A stretch of DNA of 22,788 nt from a virus: the IMG/VR virus record IMGVR_UViG_3300024289_000100, positions 1 through 22,788 of that record. One strand, written 5' to 3'. The translations under genes and the position numbers were made by a program. The notes below the pieces were generated by a model that was not told the DNA's origin, ran no database searches, and saw only the letters and a list, made by a program, of their open reading frames with translations. Position 1 is the first letter of the stretch, and each line of letters begins with the position of its first letter. This document shows positions 13,588-19,158 of the stretch, piece by piece.

Positions 13588-14276
13588 TTTAAGCCTGCAA
13601 TAGTAAGCATTTTGTCTAGCAGTTTATTGTCAGCGGATTCTTCAAACCCTGTGTATTTCATAATGCCCTGGCTAACTGCACCGCCCATTTTTTGTTTGAA
13701 TTCTGGACTAAGTCCTGGACCATTGACGCCGTTTATTTTTAAAACAGTTTGAGGATCCATTTTGGCTTCCCATTCTTTAGGAGGAAGTACTGCAATAGGA
13801 CTACCGTCTGGATTTTTAGGAACCCATCCATCCTTTGTTGCAGCTTGGATACGTGCTTTAATCTGTGCTTGTTCCCAAGGCTGAGTTGCTTTTGGTAATA
13901 GAGCTTGTAATTGTGCTGTATAATGTTTAATAAGGCCAGCTTCGTCTGGTTCTTCTTCGATTGTTTTTTCAGCATCAACTTCCATGCCAGGTTGAATCTT
14001 TGGAACCTGCATAGTTAATTTGTTATTGTCGCCCGGTTGTAGTGCTGTAGCTTGAACAGTAGTTGTATCACCGCTAGGCTTTTGTATGTCAACAGTACCA
14101 TCGGGCTTTACCTGTTGTACTTTGCCTACCATTTGTCCTGGCATTTCTTCTGCTATTGGCTCTGGTGCCTTAGGAGCTTTTGGCTTGTGTGGCTCAATAT
14201 ATGGTTTGGGTTTTGATGCATACTTCTTAGCTCTAAAGCCTTTTTTGTGTTCACCAACTACTTGTTTAACTTTCAT
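13584..14276 (-). CDS. unidentified Pro/Lys-rich virion-type protein
   Basis: 230 aa from ATG 14276 (MKVKQVVGEHKKGF), chosen because CGGAG lies 7-8 nt upstream; an upstream in-frame TTG/ATG would run further into the previous gene. Residues about 15-45 are a Lys/Pro/Ala-rich flexible stretch (KPKPYIEPHKPKAPKAPEP); about 55-85 carry VGKVQQVKPDGTVDIQKP, a short beta motif; then a helical segment (LIKHYTAQLQALLPKATQ) and a Gly-rich end (INGVNGPGLSPEFKQKMGGAVSQG). The stop overlaps the next ATG. No enzyme motif. Probably a structural or scaffold accessory, from context. Confidence 0.65.
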   Translation of the reverse strand: MKVKQVVGEHKKGFRAKKYASKPKPYIEPHKPKAPKAPEPIAEEMPGQMVGKVQQVKPDGTVDIQKPSGDTTTVQATALQPGDNNKLTMQVPKIQPGMEVDAEKTIEEEPDEAGLIKHYTAQLQALLPKATQPWEQAQIKARIQAATKDGWVPKNPDGSPIAVLPPKEWEAKMDPQTVLKINGVNGPGLSPEFKQKMGGAVSQGIMKYTGFEESADNKLLDKMLTIAGLK

Positions 14277-14967
14277 TTTGTTCTCCGATGCTAAGACTAG
14301 CACTTTCTAATTTATCTATGTATTTACGCAATTTATCAATTTGTCCGCGAGCCCTGAGCAACTTGAAAGCCAAGTTCTCTACGCTGTATTCTCCGTTAGC
14401 TTCAAGTCCAGCTTGGCGCAGTTTACGTATGCTAGCCATAGTTTGTTTGGCAGTTTTTAAATCTTTAGATTTTAGGGCTTGGTTAATTTGTCCTGCATAG
14501 TTGCGAGCTTTGCTTTTTACTTCTTTGTGTGTTGCTTTGGGAGCATCGCCTGTTGGTTCGCTGATCCATTTGTCATTAAGCACAGAATAGATACCTGCAC
14601 TATGATGTTTTTGTTTGGCATCTTGCACATAGAGTTCTACATCTATGTCTTTGATTGTAATATCATATTTGGAATTATAGACATTCTTCTTAGCATCGTA
14701 GAGTTCAGCCTTTTCTGGACTGTCTACAACTGCTACTAAATGTAGATCTAAATCACTACTGTCGCTGTACCCGTAGCTGGCATTACTTCCACTTATGGTT
14801 ATGTCTTTGAGGTTGAGTTTTTCTACATTCAAGTACTCGGCAAAATGCTTGGCAATAACCATTAGTCGATGTCGTACTTCTGGTATGAGTTTGTTGTTTT
14901 CCCACAGTTTGGGATTCAACTGTTTGTTATGATGTATTGGATCAACAGATAGTTCTTGGAAGTTCAT
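14266..14967 (-). CDS. polymerase-beta-type nucleotidyltransferase-fold protein
   Basis: 233 aa. The segment ITISGSNASYGYSDSSDLDLHLV (about 57-79) has the Gly60-Ser61 and Asp72-x-Asp74 signature of the superfamily, and DIDVELYV supplies a third acidic residue (Asp109). These enzymes transfer nucleotidyl groups to RNA, protein or small molecules; the substrate cannot be told. The C-terminal half (about 145-225) is helical and basic, perhaps RNA or protein binding. The ATG has no Shine-Dalgarno but a TTAAATA box only 4 nt away, hinting at a leaderless transcript. It lies within a block of head-type genes, like the second family member at 16393. A toxin-antitoxin-type nucleotidyltransferase is an alternative. 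Confidence 0.75.
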   Translation of the reverse strand: MNFQELSVDPIHHNKQLNPKLWENNKLIPEVRHRLMVIAKHFAEYLNVEKLNLKDITISGSNASYGYSDSSDLDLHLVAVVDSPEKAELYDAKKNVYNSKYDITIKDIDVELYVQDAKQKHHSAGIYSVLNDKWISEPTGDAPKATHKEVKSKARNYAGQINQALKSKDLKTAKQTMASIRKLRQAGLEANGEYSVENLAFKLLRARGQIDKLRKYIDKLESASLSIGEQNES

Positions 14968-14971
14968 TCTG

Positions 14972-14978
14972 TATTTAA
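14972..14978 (-). promoter_or_regulatory. TTAAATA box adjacent to a start codon
   Basis: Minus strand CTGTTAAATACAG immediately before AATG of the nucleotidyltransferase gene; 4 nt separate box and ATG. If it acts like a T4 late promoter, transcription would begin at the ATG. Confidence 0.4.
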
Positions 14979-14983
14979 CAGAA

Positions 14984-15385
14984 TTACAGTCCTAAGAATT
15001 TTAGTATGGTGCCTAGATTAGGATGTCCTACCCAACCAGCTCCAGCTATAAACGCCAACCCAGCCATAGCATAGAGCATGAACTTGTGTTTAGTTTTTTC
15101 CAAATCTGCTAGTTTTGCGGCTAAGGTATTGTGTTGCGCTGTTTGCTCTGCATTGAGTTTATCCATGTGAGCGTAAAATTGATCTCTATTGCTTTCGTAA
15201 CTGGCACTCATGAGTTTAAGTTCGTCCATGATACCATCTCTAGTTCGATCTAAACAGTCGTGCATTTCTTTGACGTCTGCTTTTAAATCGCCTAATTTTT
15301 CGTCGATGTTTTCGACTTTTGTTTCTAATATGCCTACACGTTCTGGTAGAGCAGCAAGTTGTGCGACTGCTTCTTTTGTTGCCAT
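14984..15385 (-). CDS. coiled-coil protein with C-terminal membrane segment
   Basis: 133 aa. Residues about 10-100 are a continuous heptad-like coiled coil (ERVGILETKVENIDEKLGDL, AKLADLEKTKHKF) and about 102-122 are hydrophobic (FMLYAMAGLAFIAGAGWVG), then a short tail GTILKFLGL. The order, coiled coil then one membrane helix, resembles XhlA-type hemolysin or small spanin-like phage proteins, but no family was firmly recognised. GAGGAG precedes the ATG, with a 7-bp hairpin and a late-like box further upstream, so it probably has its own transcript. It may anchor a complex at the inner membrane. Confidence 0.7.
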   Translation of the reverse strand: MATKEAVAQLAALPERVGILETKVENIDEKLGDLKADVKEMHDCLDRTRDGIMDELKLMSASYESNRDQFYAHMDKLNAEQTAQHNTLAAKLADLEKTKHKFMLYAMAGLAFIAGAGWVGHPNLGTILKFLGL

Positions 15386-15407
15386 TTAGGCTCCTCGATT
15401 AATGTGT

Positions 15408-15424
15408 CCAAACACGTTGTTTGG
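15408..15424. other. 7-bp-arm hairpin in the leader of the 15385 gene
   Basis: CCAAACA-CGT-TGTTTGG, perfect arms with a 3-nt loop, lying between the late-like box (15477-15483) and the Shine-Dalgarno. No U-tract follows on the minus strand, so it is not a terminator; an mRNA stability or processing element is possible. Confidence 0.5.
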
Positions 15425-15476
15425 TGTAGTATTAATAGCCTAAAAAGTCGTTGATTTGTATGAGCCTTCTGTAGTA

Positions 15477-15483
15477 TATTTAT
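15477..15483 (-). promoter_or_regulatory. late-promoter-like ATAAATA box
   Basis: AATAAATATAC on the minus strand, 92 nt before the ATG at 15385. The intervening leader contains a hairpin but no open frame. Confidence 0.4.
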
Positions 15484-15884
15484 TATCTTTTTTGAAAAAT
15501 AATATTTCGAGCAAGACCTTCTGTAACAAATACATCAAAGTTTTGCTCCATACTTTCATCTAGTCCACTAATATATGGAACTGCATCAAAGTCTTCTAGA
15601 AGATAACCAATAGGATCTCCGTCTTTCTCAAAGAAATGTTCACGCTCTGTGTAAAAATCAAATTCCCAAACGTGTATGGTATTGATAGTATTAAATCCCA
15701 CTAGTACTCCGCTAATTTCTTTCATAATAGGAGATTGTTTAAAACTTATGTTTGCTCGAATACCTAGTGTTTGAAGTACAGTTTGAAAATTCTGTTCTTT
15801 CCACCTATCTGCTTCGCGGCCAGGCTCAGATCTATACTGTCCTGTATTGGTTATATCGACTGTTGTGTAGAGCTTGTATTCCAT
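15483..15884 (-). CDS. unidentified phage protein
   Basis: 133 aa. It starts MEYKLYTTVDITNTGQYR and continues with EADRWKEQNFQTVLQTLGIRANISF, then a mixed alpha/beta segment (VGFNTINTIHVWEFDFYTEREHFF) and an acidic end (IGYLLEDFDAVPYISGLDESM). I recall similar conserved hypotheticals in T4-like aquatic phages but know no function. It begins just after a terminator (15904-15930) and a TTAAATA box, with no Shine-Dalgarno, so it appears to need its own promoter and may be leaderless. No membrane segment or catalytic motif is visible. Confidence 0.75.
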   Translation of the reverse strand: MEYKLYTTVDITNTGQYRSEPGREADRWKEQNFQTVLQTLGIRANISFKQSPIMKEISGVLVGFNTINTIHVWEFDFYTEREHFFEKDGDPIGYLLEDFDAVPYISGLDESMEQNFDVFVTEGLARNIIFQKR

Positions 15885-15889
15885 GCTGT

Positions 15890-15896
15890 TATTTAA
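15890..15896 (-). promoter_or_regulatory. TTAAATA box, likely leaderless start
   Basis: Minus strand CTGTTAAATAACAGCATG: the box ends 5 nt before the ATG, so +1 of a T4-type late promoter would be the A of AUG. A terminator directly upstream means the gene needs a promoter here. Confidence 0.5.
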
Positions 15897-15903
15897 CAGT
15901 CGT

Positions 15904-15930
15904 AAAAAAGCCTACTATAAAAGTAGGCTT
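15904..15930 (-). terminator. Rho-independent terminator after the 15959 gene
   Basis: 9-bp arms AAGCCTACT and AGTAGGCTT with a 5-nt loop, followed on the minus strand by a TTTTTT run. It sits 28 nt after the stop of the 15959-16315 gene. Confidence 0.85.
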
Positions 15931-15958
15931 AGTCTTCCCATCCCTAGGAAATTAACTA

Positions 15959-16315
15959 TTATAGATAGTTGTCTTGGAAAATTGCTTCAACAGTGATTGT
16001 TAAACCGCTGATACCGCAGTCTAAGTCAGCAACTGTTGTGTCGCCTGTACCTTGAGCAAGGATGTAAACTGTATCTGTTGTACCGCTTACAAATGCGCCA
16101 CCGTTTGCTAGGCCAAAACCTGCTACTGTGAATGCACTGTCGCCAGAACCATTTGAACCATGTGGTGTTGTTAGATAGTCTACAACTTGTTGTAGGTTAG
16201 CGTGTGTTAAGTCTGTACCTGCTAGTTTTAAAACTAGTGTACGGCCATTAGTACCGTTAGCACGAACAAATTTCTTATAGTTTGTTGCTACTGTTGTGTT
16301 TGTTAAGTCACCCAT
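15959..16315 (-). CDS. small beta-rich protein, single-gene transcription unit
   Basis: 118 aa, rich in Gly, Thr, Ala and Val (ATNYKKFVRANGTNGRTLVLKLAGTDLTHANLQQVVDYL, then AFTVAGFGLANGGAFV and ISGLTITVEAIFQDNYL). No signal peptide, membrane segment or motif. The composition suits an abundant surface or decoration protein of the virion. It has a CTAAATA box 50 nt upstream, a strong AGAGGAGA Shine-Dalgarno and a strong terminator downstream, so it is probably made at high level from its own message. Identity unknown. Confidence 0.75.
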   Translation of the reverse strand: MGDLTNTTVATNYKKFVRANGTNGRTLVLKLAGTDLTHANLQQVVDYLTTPHGSNGSGDSAFTVAGFGLANGGAFVSGTTDTVYILAQGTGDTTVADLDCGISGLTITVEAIFQDNYL

Positions 16316-16364
16316 AATATTTCTCCTCTATATGGTATACTCACTACTCTGTGAGCTTGTATTG

Positions 16365-16371
16365 TATTTAG
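16365..16371 (-). promoter_or_regulatory. CTAAATA late-like box
   Basis: CTAAATAC on the minus strand 50 nt before the ATG at 16315; the leader includes a small 5-bp hairpin (CTCAC/GTGAG, 16340-16355). Confidence 0.4.
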
Positions 16372-16392
16372 TATTGGTACGAAAAATTGGGC

Positions 16393-17178
16393 TTATATGC
16401 CTATTTTTTGGTAGATGTTTTTGAACCAATCTATGCTGTTTTCTTGTACAGCAACGCGGCCTTTTTCAACCCAGTTCTTGTCTTGTTGTACATGAGCCAG
16501 TAATGCCTGTGCTTCGTCGCTTGGTAAACTCTTCATAATAGCTTCTACACTACCTAAGTTATTACCATCTGCATTAGGGCCTAATAGTACCTTAGCAATA
16601 TCGTCCCAATCGTCTGCGACTAGTTCGCCCTTTTTGTTTTCAGGTGTGCGAGCATATAGTCCTTCCCATGCGCTATAAACATAGCCTTTTTGTTTAGCCA
16701 GACTTGCAATCATAAGTTGTTTGCTAACACCTTTGTAAGGACTGCCGCGTGGAATTCTATGTTGATGGTAACGCTGAACTTTACCTACTTTACGAATACA
16801 TTCTAAGTCAACTTGATGTGCGTTAGGTCCATAGGGTAAACGTACAAACACATTAACACCTGCTTGACTTGTTTGTAGTCCTAAACTCTGAATTGCATCT
16901 GATAGTGCTCGTCGAGCGGCTTTTTCAATACTGTCTTTCTTATCGGCCGAGTTTACTTGTACATTTAACTTTTCTATAATGTCATCAAGATCAACCATGT
17001 TGTCTAAATCACTGGCTAGTTCTTCTGGATCTCTGTCTGGATCGCTTGTTGAGCCAACACCTACAGCTTCAAGTCCTAGTTTAGATAGGTACTTGTTCAT
17101 TTTAGCTCTTAATTCGTCGGCATGTTTCTTTTGAAAAGGAACTGTGTCCGGAAATATCTTACTGCCTTTTTCAGCCAT
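16393..17178 (-). CDS. second nucleotidyltransferase-fold protein
   Basis: 261 aa. Residues 40-60 (GVGSTSDPD..ELASDLDN) carry Gly42-Ser43 and Asp57-x-Asp59, and HQVDLECIRK supplies Asp124, the acidic trio of polymerase-beta-type nucleotidyltransferases. Next comes a conserved-looking block (RYHQHRIPRGSPYKGVSKQL, GYVYSAWEGLYAR, ELVADDWDDIAKVLLG, NNLGSVEAI), known to me from phage proteins of unknown role. The protein ends SIDWFKNIYQKIGI. A basic tract (KVQRYHQHRIPRGSPYK) could bind nucleic acid. It overlaps the 17171 gene by 8 nt, showing coupling. Substrate unknown; it could also be a degenerate, structural form. Confidence 0.65.
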   Translation of the reverse strand: MAEKGSKIFPDTVPFQKKHADELRAKMNKYLSKLGLEAVGVGSTSDPDRDPEELASDLDNMVDLDDIIEKLNVQVNSADKKDSIEKAARRALSDAIQSLGLQTSQAGVNVFVRLPYGPNAHQVDLECIRKVGKVQRYHQHRIPRGSPYKGVSKQLMIASLAKQKGYVYSAWEGLYARTPENKKGELVADDWDDIAKVLLGPNADGNNLGSVEAIMKSLPSDEAQALLAHVQQDKNWVEKGRVAVQENSIDWFKNIYQKIGI

Positions 17179-17428
17179 TATCTTTGTTTTCCTGAATGCG
17201 CTTCATGCCGCGTTTGAATTTAGCTGCATCGCCGGATTTAATGCTATTGATAAAACGGCGTTCTAGCTCTGCGGCTGTTTCTATGTCGTAGTTTTCCTTG
17301 ATCAAAGTTAGTAGATTGATTGCGCTTTGAATTAGGTTAGAGCCCCTACTTTCTATAACTAAATCAGTATCACGACTTATCCCTAAGTCCGAAAGCTCTT
17401 GCAACAGTGATCTTGTGCTTTTTCGCAT
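17171..17428 (-). CDS. unidentified small helical protein
   Basis: 85 aa, mostly helical (MRKSTRSLLQELSDLGISRDTDLVIESRGSN, SAINLLTLIKENYDIETAAELERRF, DAAKFKRGMKRIQENK). No motif recognised. AGGAAG precedes the ATG and a late-like AATAAATAC box lies 21 nt upstream. It is the first gene of the minus-strand block and overlaps the second nucleotidyltransferase-fold gene by 8 nt, so the two may act together, e.g. as partner and enzyme. That partnership is inference. Confidence 0.7.
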   Translation of the reverse strand: MRKSTRSLLQELSDLGISRDTDLVIESRGSNLIQSAINLLTLIKENYDIETAAELERRFINSIKSGDAAKFKRGMKRIQENKDNG

Positions 17429-17448
17429 TTTATTATTCTTCCTACGTG

Positions 17449-17455
17449 TATTTAT
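17449..17455 (-). promoter_or_regulatory. late-promoter-like ATAAATA box
   Basis: AATAAATACACGTAGG on the minus strand, 21 nt before the ATG at 17428, with AGGAAG between; shares AATACACGTA with the exact-consensus box at 12897 downwards. Confidence 0.55.
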
Positions 17456-17521
17456 TGTATATTACAATAATATTTTGAAATAATCAAGTCCAAAGAAATT
17501 TGTGCTACCGCACAACAAGAG

Positions 17522-17528
17522 CTAAATA
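17522..17528 (+). promoter_or_regulatory. CTAAATA late-like box, plus strand
   Basis: CTAAATACTC on the plus strand 49 nt before the ATG at 17577, the same spacing as the CTAAATAC boxes before the genes at 8303 and 16315. Confidence 0.45.
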
Positions 17529-17576
17529 CTCAGTAGAAACCATGAGTAACTACACACACATACGGAGATTTACACA

Positions 17577-17756
17577 ATGAAGACACTATCAGCAAAGATG
17601 CTATCGCTATTAGAGCGACTAGCCGAAATGTTTCCTAAGCAACATTATCAAACACGCTTAGAAGCTTACATTAACAGCAAACATCCAACTAACGCCGCAG
17701 AAGTAGAATATTGGCAACGTGAGTATGATGCTCAGCACTGGGGTAAAGGACTATGA
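17577..17756 (+). CDS. 59-aa phage protein, unknown
   Basis: Reads MKTLSAKMLSLLERLAEMFP, then RLEAYINSKHPTNAAEVEYWQREYD. Two helices, the second with an acidic/aromatic face. CGGAG precedes the ATG. Its stop overlaps the next ATG (ATGA), and it opens the plus-strand module. I do not recognise a family with confidence. It could be a regulator or host-takeover peptide, but nothing in the sequence shows this. Confidence 0.7.
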   Translation: MKTLSAKMLSLLERLAEMFPKQHYQTRLEAYINSKHPTNAAEVEYWQREYDAQHWGKGL

Positions 17757-17872
17757 AAAGAATATTAAAAGACATTTGGTTCGTATTAGTTTCTTTAGGA
17801 ACGGCTCGTCATGCAGCATTTTTGGCACGCCAAGGAAAATATGATGAAGCTAAAAACCTTTACAGACTTTGA
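17753..17872 (+). CDS. 39-aa phage peptide, unknown
   Basis: Reads MKRILKDIWFVLVSLGTARH, then AAFLARQGKYDEAKNLYRL. An N-terminal hydrophobic/basic segment is followed by an amphipathic helix, a layout consistent with membrane association. The ATG overlaps the previous stop and AAAGGA lies upstream. Function unknown; coupling to both neighbours supports a real gene. Confidence 0.6.
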   Translation: MKRILKDIWFVLVSLGTARHAAFLARQGKYDEAKNLYRL

Positions 17873-17945
17873 AGCAAAATACGGTGAACGAGTAGCCGCT
17901 TGGTTAATTGTTGCGATGGTTGTTTATTTGATCATAGCTCAATAA
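17841..17945 (+). CDS. 34-aa single-span membrane peptide
   Basis: Reads MMKLKTFTDFEAKYGERVAA followed by a hydrophobic segment WLIVAMVVYLIIAQ to the stop. It begins inside the previous gene (32-nt overlap) after AAGGAAAA. One membrane helix near the C-terminus. Third of a run of overlapping tiny ORFs before the hydrolase; no homology recognised. Confidence 0.55.
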   Translation: MMKLKTFTDFEAKYGERVAAWLIVAMVVYLIIAQ

Positions 17946-17948
17946 ATA
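17942..17948 (+). promoter_or_regulatory. ATAAATA box, likely leaderless start of the hydrolase gene
   Basis: AATAAATATTAGCATG on the plus strand: the box ends 5 nt before the ATG at 17954 and no Shine-Dalgarno exists, so a T4-type late start would fall on the A of AUG. Confidence 0.45.
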
Positions 17949-17953
17949 TTAGC

Positions 17954-18529
17954 ATGAATTTAGTTTACATTCACGGTGCTAGTGCTACCAGTGAAAGTTT
18001 TAACTATATCAGAAGCAAGTTAGGCAACGGAATCGATATCGATTACGACAGTCGAAACGGGTTTGAAAACAACCTAAACGACATGCTCGACAAGTTATCT
18101 GGAGTTAAAGACATCGCTTTTGTAGCACACAGTTTGGGTGGCATCTATAGTTTACATATTGCTAACACTTTACCCAAACAGGTGTTAGGGGCAGTTACAC
18201 TAAGCACACCCTACGGTGGTGCTGAAGTAGCCGACTATGCAAAATACTTTTTACCTTTCAGCAGACTGATGCGTGATATTGGTCCAAACAGTTGGGCTTT
18301 TAAACAAGCAAGTAATATAAAAATCCAACATCCTTGGACCAATGTTGTAACTGTTAAAGGGCAAAGTCCATTTATGCTGGCCCATAATGACGGTGTTGTC
18401 ACTATAGCTAGTCAAAAGCATCACGAAGACATGGAGTTAGTAGAAGTGGACTATAACCACTATGAAGTTGTATTGGCGGAACCTGTAGTTAAGATTATTA
18501 AAGAACGAATAAAAAAGTTCAAGAAATAG
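17954..18529 (+). CDS. lipase-like alpha/beta hydrolase
   Basis: 191 aa. A compact alpha/beta-hydrolase: oxyanion loop IHGAS (6-10), nucleophile Ser60 in AHSLGG (58-63), probable acid Asp146 (HNDGVVT) and His169 (DYNHYE). The AxSxG nucleophile elbow and the STPYGGAEVAD segment recall lipases and ester hydrolases acting on lipids or polyesters. No signal peptide, so it is cytoplasmic. I start at ATG 17954; an upstream TTG would read through the preceding gene and has no ribosome site. Immediately downstream lies a phasin-like gene with its own promoter, raising the idea of polyhydroxyalkanoate granule breakdown. A general lipase or esterase is the alternative. Confidence 0.8.
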   Translation: MNLVYIHGASATSESFNYIRSKLGNGIDIDYDSRNGFENNLNDMLDKLSGVKDIAFVAHSLGGIYSLHIANTLPKQVLGAVTLSTPYGGAEVADYAKYFLPFSRLMRDIGPNSWAFKQASNIKIQHPWTNVVTVKGQSPFMLAHNDGVVTIASQKHHEDMELVEVDYNHYEVVLAEPVVKIIKERIKKFKK

Positions 18530-18558
18530 TTGATTTTTATCTAAAAGAGATATATAAT
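18530..18558 (+). promoter_or_regulatory. sigma70 promoter of the phasin-like cassette
   Basis: TTGATT (18530-18535), 17-nt spacer, TATAAT (18553-18558, exact). It starts at the last base of the hydrolase stop codon and points at the 18610 gene. Confidence 0.8.
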
Positions 18559-18562
18559 ACTT

Positions 18563-18581
18563 GTAAGCAATAGGTGCTTAC
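18563..18581 (+). other. hairpin at the predicted 5' end of the mRNA
   Basis: GTAAGCA-ATAGG-TGCTTAC, perfect 7-bp arms, starting about 5 nt after the -10. A stem at the very 5' end often protects bacterial mRNA from decay; it could also be an operator. Confidence 0.6.
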
Positions 18582-18609
18582 ATAAACATACACACACAAG
18601 GAGAATAAT

Positions 18610-18828
18610 ATGTTTACATCATTTGAAACAATCGTCGACACCGTTCAAGGTGCTCAAAAATCTTTCGTAGAAACCTACGTTACAGATAAGAAAATTCAAG
18701 CAGAATTAGTTAAACTAACTGAAGCACACGCCAAGTTTGTTAAAGGTTCTTACCAAACTAGTTTGAGTCTTGCTCAACTAGTTTTTAAAGGCGCAACTGA
18801 TACTGTATACGCAAAGAAAGGTGCTTAA
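18610..18828 (+). CDS. phasin-like protein
   Basis: 72 aa, one long amphipathic helix pattern (MFTSFETIVDTVQGAQKSF, KKIQAELVKLTEAHAKFVKG, YQTSLSLAQLVFKGATDTVY). This resembles small phasins, proteins that coat polyhydroxyalkanoate granules, in length, composition and FV-K-x-Y-xx-SLxxA pattern, but the similarity is by eye and not a motif match. AAGGAGAA precedes the ATG. With a consensus promoter, a 5'-end hairpin and a strong terminator it is set up for high expression. Alternatives are another helical coat or membrane-binding protein. The next gene starts 2 nt after its stop. Confidence 0.5.
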   Translation: MFTSFETIVDTVQGAQKSFVETYVTDKKIQAELVKLTEAHAKFVKGSYQTSLSLAQLVFKGATDTVYAKKGA

Positions 18829-18830
18829 TC

Positions 18831-19097
18831 ATGTCTGAACTAACACCAAAAGTACCAGAAGTTAAATTTAATAAAAACGGCTACGAGATCCGTGCTGACA
18901 TTCTTGCTCTTGCGAAAGATCAAGTTGTTGGTGAATTCAACGCTAAGTTTGCTGGTTGGCAAATTAGCTCAGCCAAAGATGAAAAGACAGGCCAAGTAGT
19001 AACTTCAGTTGCCATGCCTGACTATCCAGGCGTTGATAAGATTCTTGAAGCTGCAGAAAAGATGTATGCATTTGTTAACGCAGGCGTTAAGAAGTAA
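18831..19097 (+). CDS. partner protein of the phasin-like gene, unknown
   Basis: 88 aa. Starts MSELTPKVPEVKFNKNGYE, then a helix (RADILALAKDQVVGEFNAKFAGW), a short beta part (KTGQVVTSVAMPDYPG) and a C-terminal helix (VDKILEAAEKMYAFVNAGVKK). No signal or membrane segment. It follows the phasin-like gene by 2 nt and shares its promoter and terminator, so the two are co-expressed. The EIRADILALAKDQV segment is reminiscent of small phage-encoded helical proteins, without a named family. Possibly a binding partner. Confidence 0.65.
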   Translation: MSELTPKVPEVKFNKNGYEIRADILALAKDQVVGEFNAKFAGWQISSAKDEKTGQVVTSVAMPDYPGVDKILEAAEKMYAFVNAGVKK

Positions 19098-19134
19098 TCA
19101 AGCATAGCTTTGAGTAGGCTGATACTATAAAAGC

Positions 19135-19158
19135 AAAAAGGACCTTCGGGTCCTTTTT
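19135..19158. terminator. strong bidirectional terminator
   Basis: AAAAAGGACC-TTCG-GGTCCTTTTTTT: a 10-bp stem with a UUCG tetraloop and a T-run on the plus strand; on the minus strand the stem is followed by TTTTT, so it can end transcription from both sides (18831 gene and 19159 gene converge here). Confidence 0.92.

Larger units (their letters stand above)
17429..17576. promoter_or_regulatory. divergent promoter region
   Basis: 148 nt separating the minus-strand block from the plus-strand module. It contains AATAAATAC (17455..17449) facing left, CTAAATA (17522-17528) facing right, a 6-bp hairpin TTGTGC-TACC-GCACAA (17500-17515), and a weak leftward sigma70 match (TTGATT-N17-TAATAT, 17487..17459). 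No open frame. Confidence 0.55.

Noticed and set aside
16340-16355. Hairpin CTCAC/GTGAG in the leader of the 16315 gene
   Set aside because: Five pairs only, no T-run; not distinguishable from chance.
17900-17953. Upstream TTG start for the alpha/beta hydrolase adding 18 residues
   Set aside because: It overlaps the previous membrane peptide gene, has no ribosome site, and the hydrolase fold begins directly at MNLVYIHG (ATG 17954).
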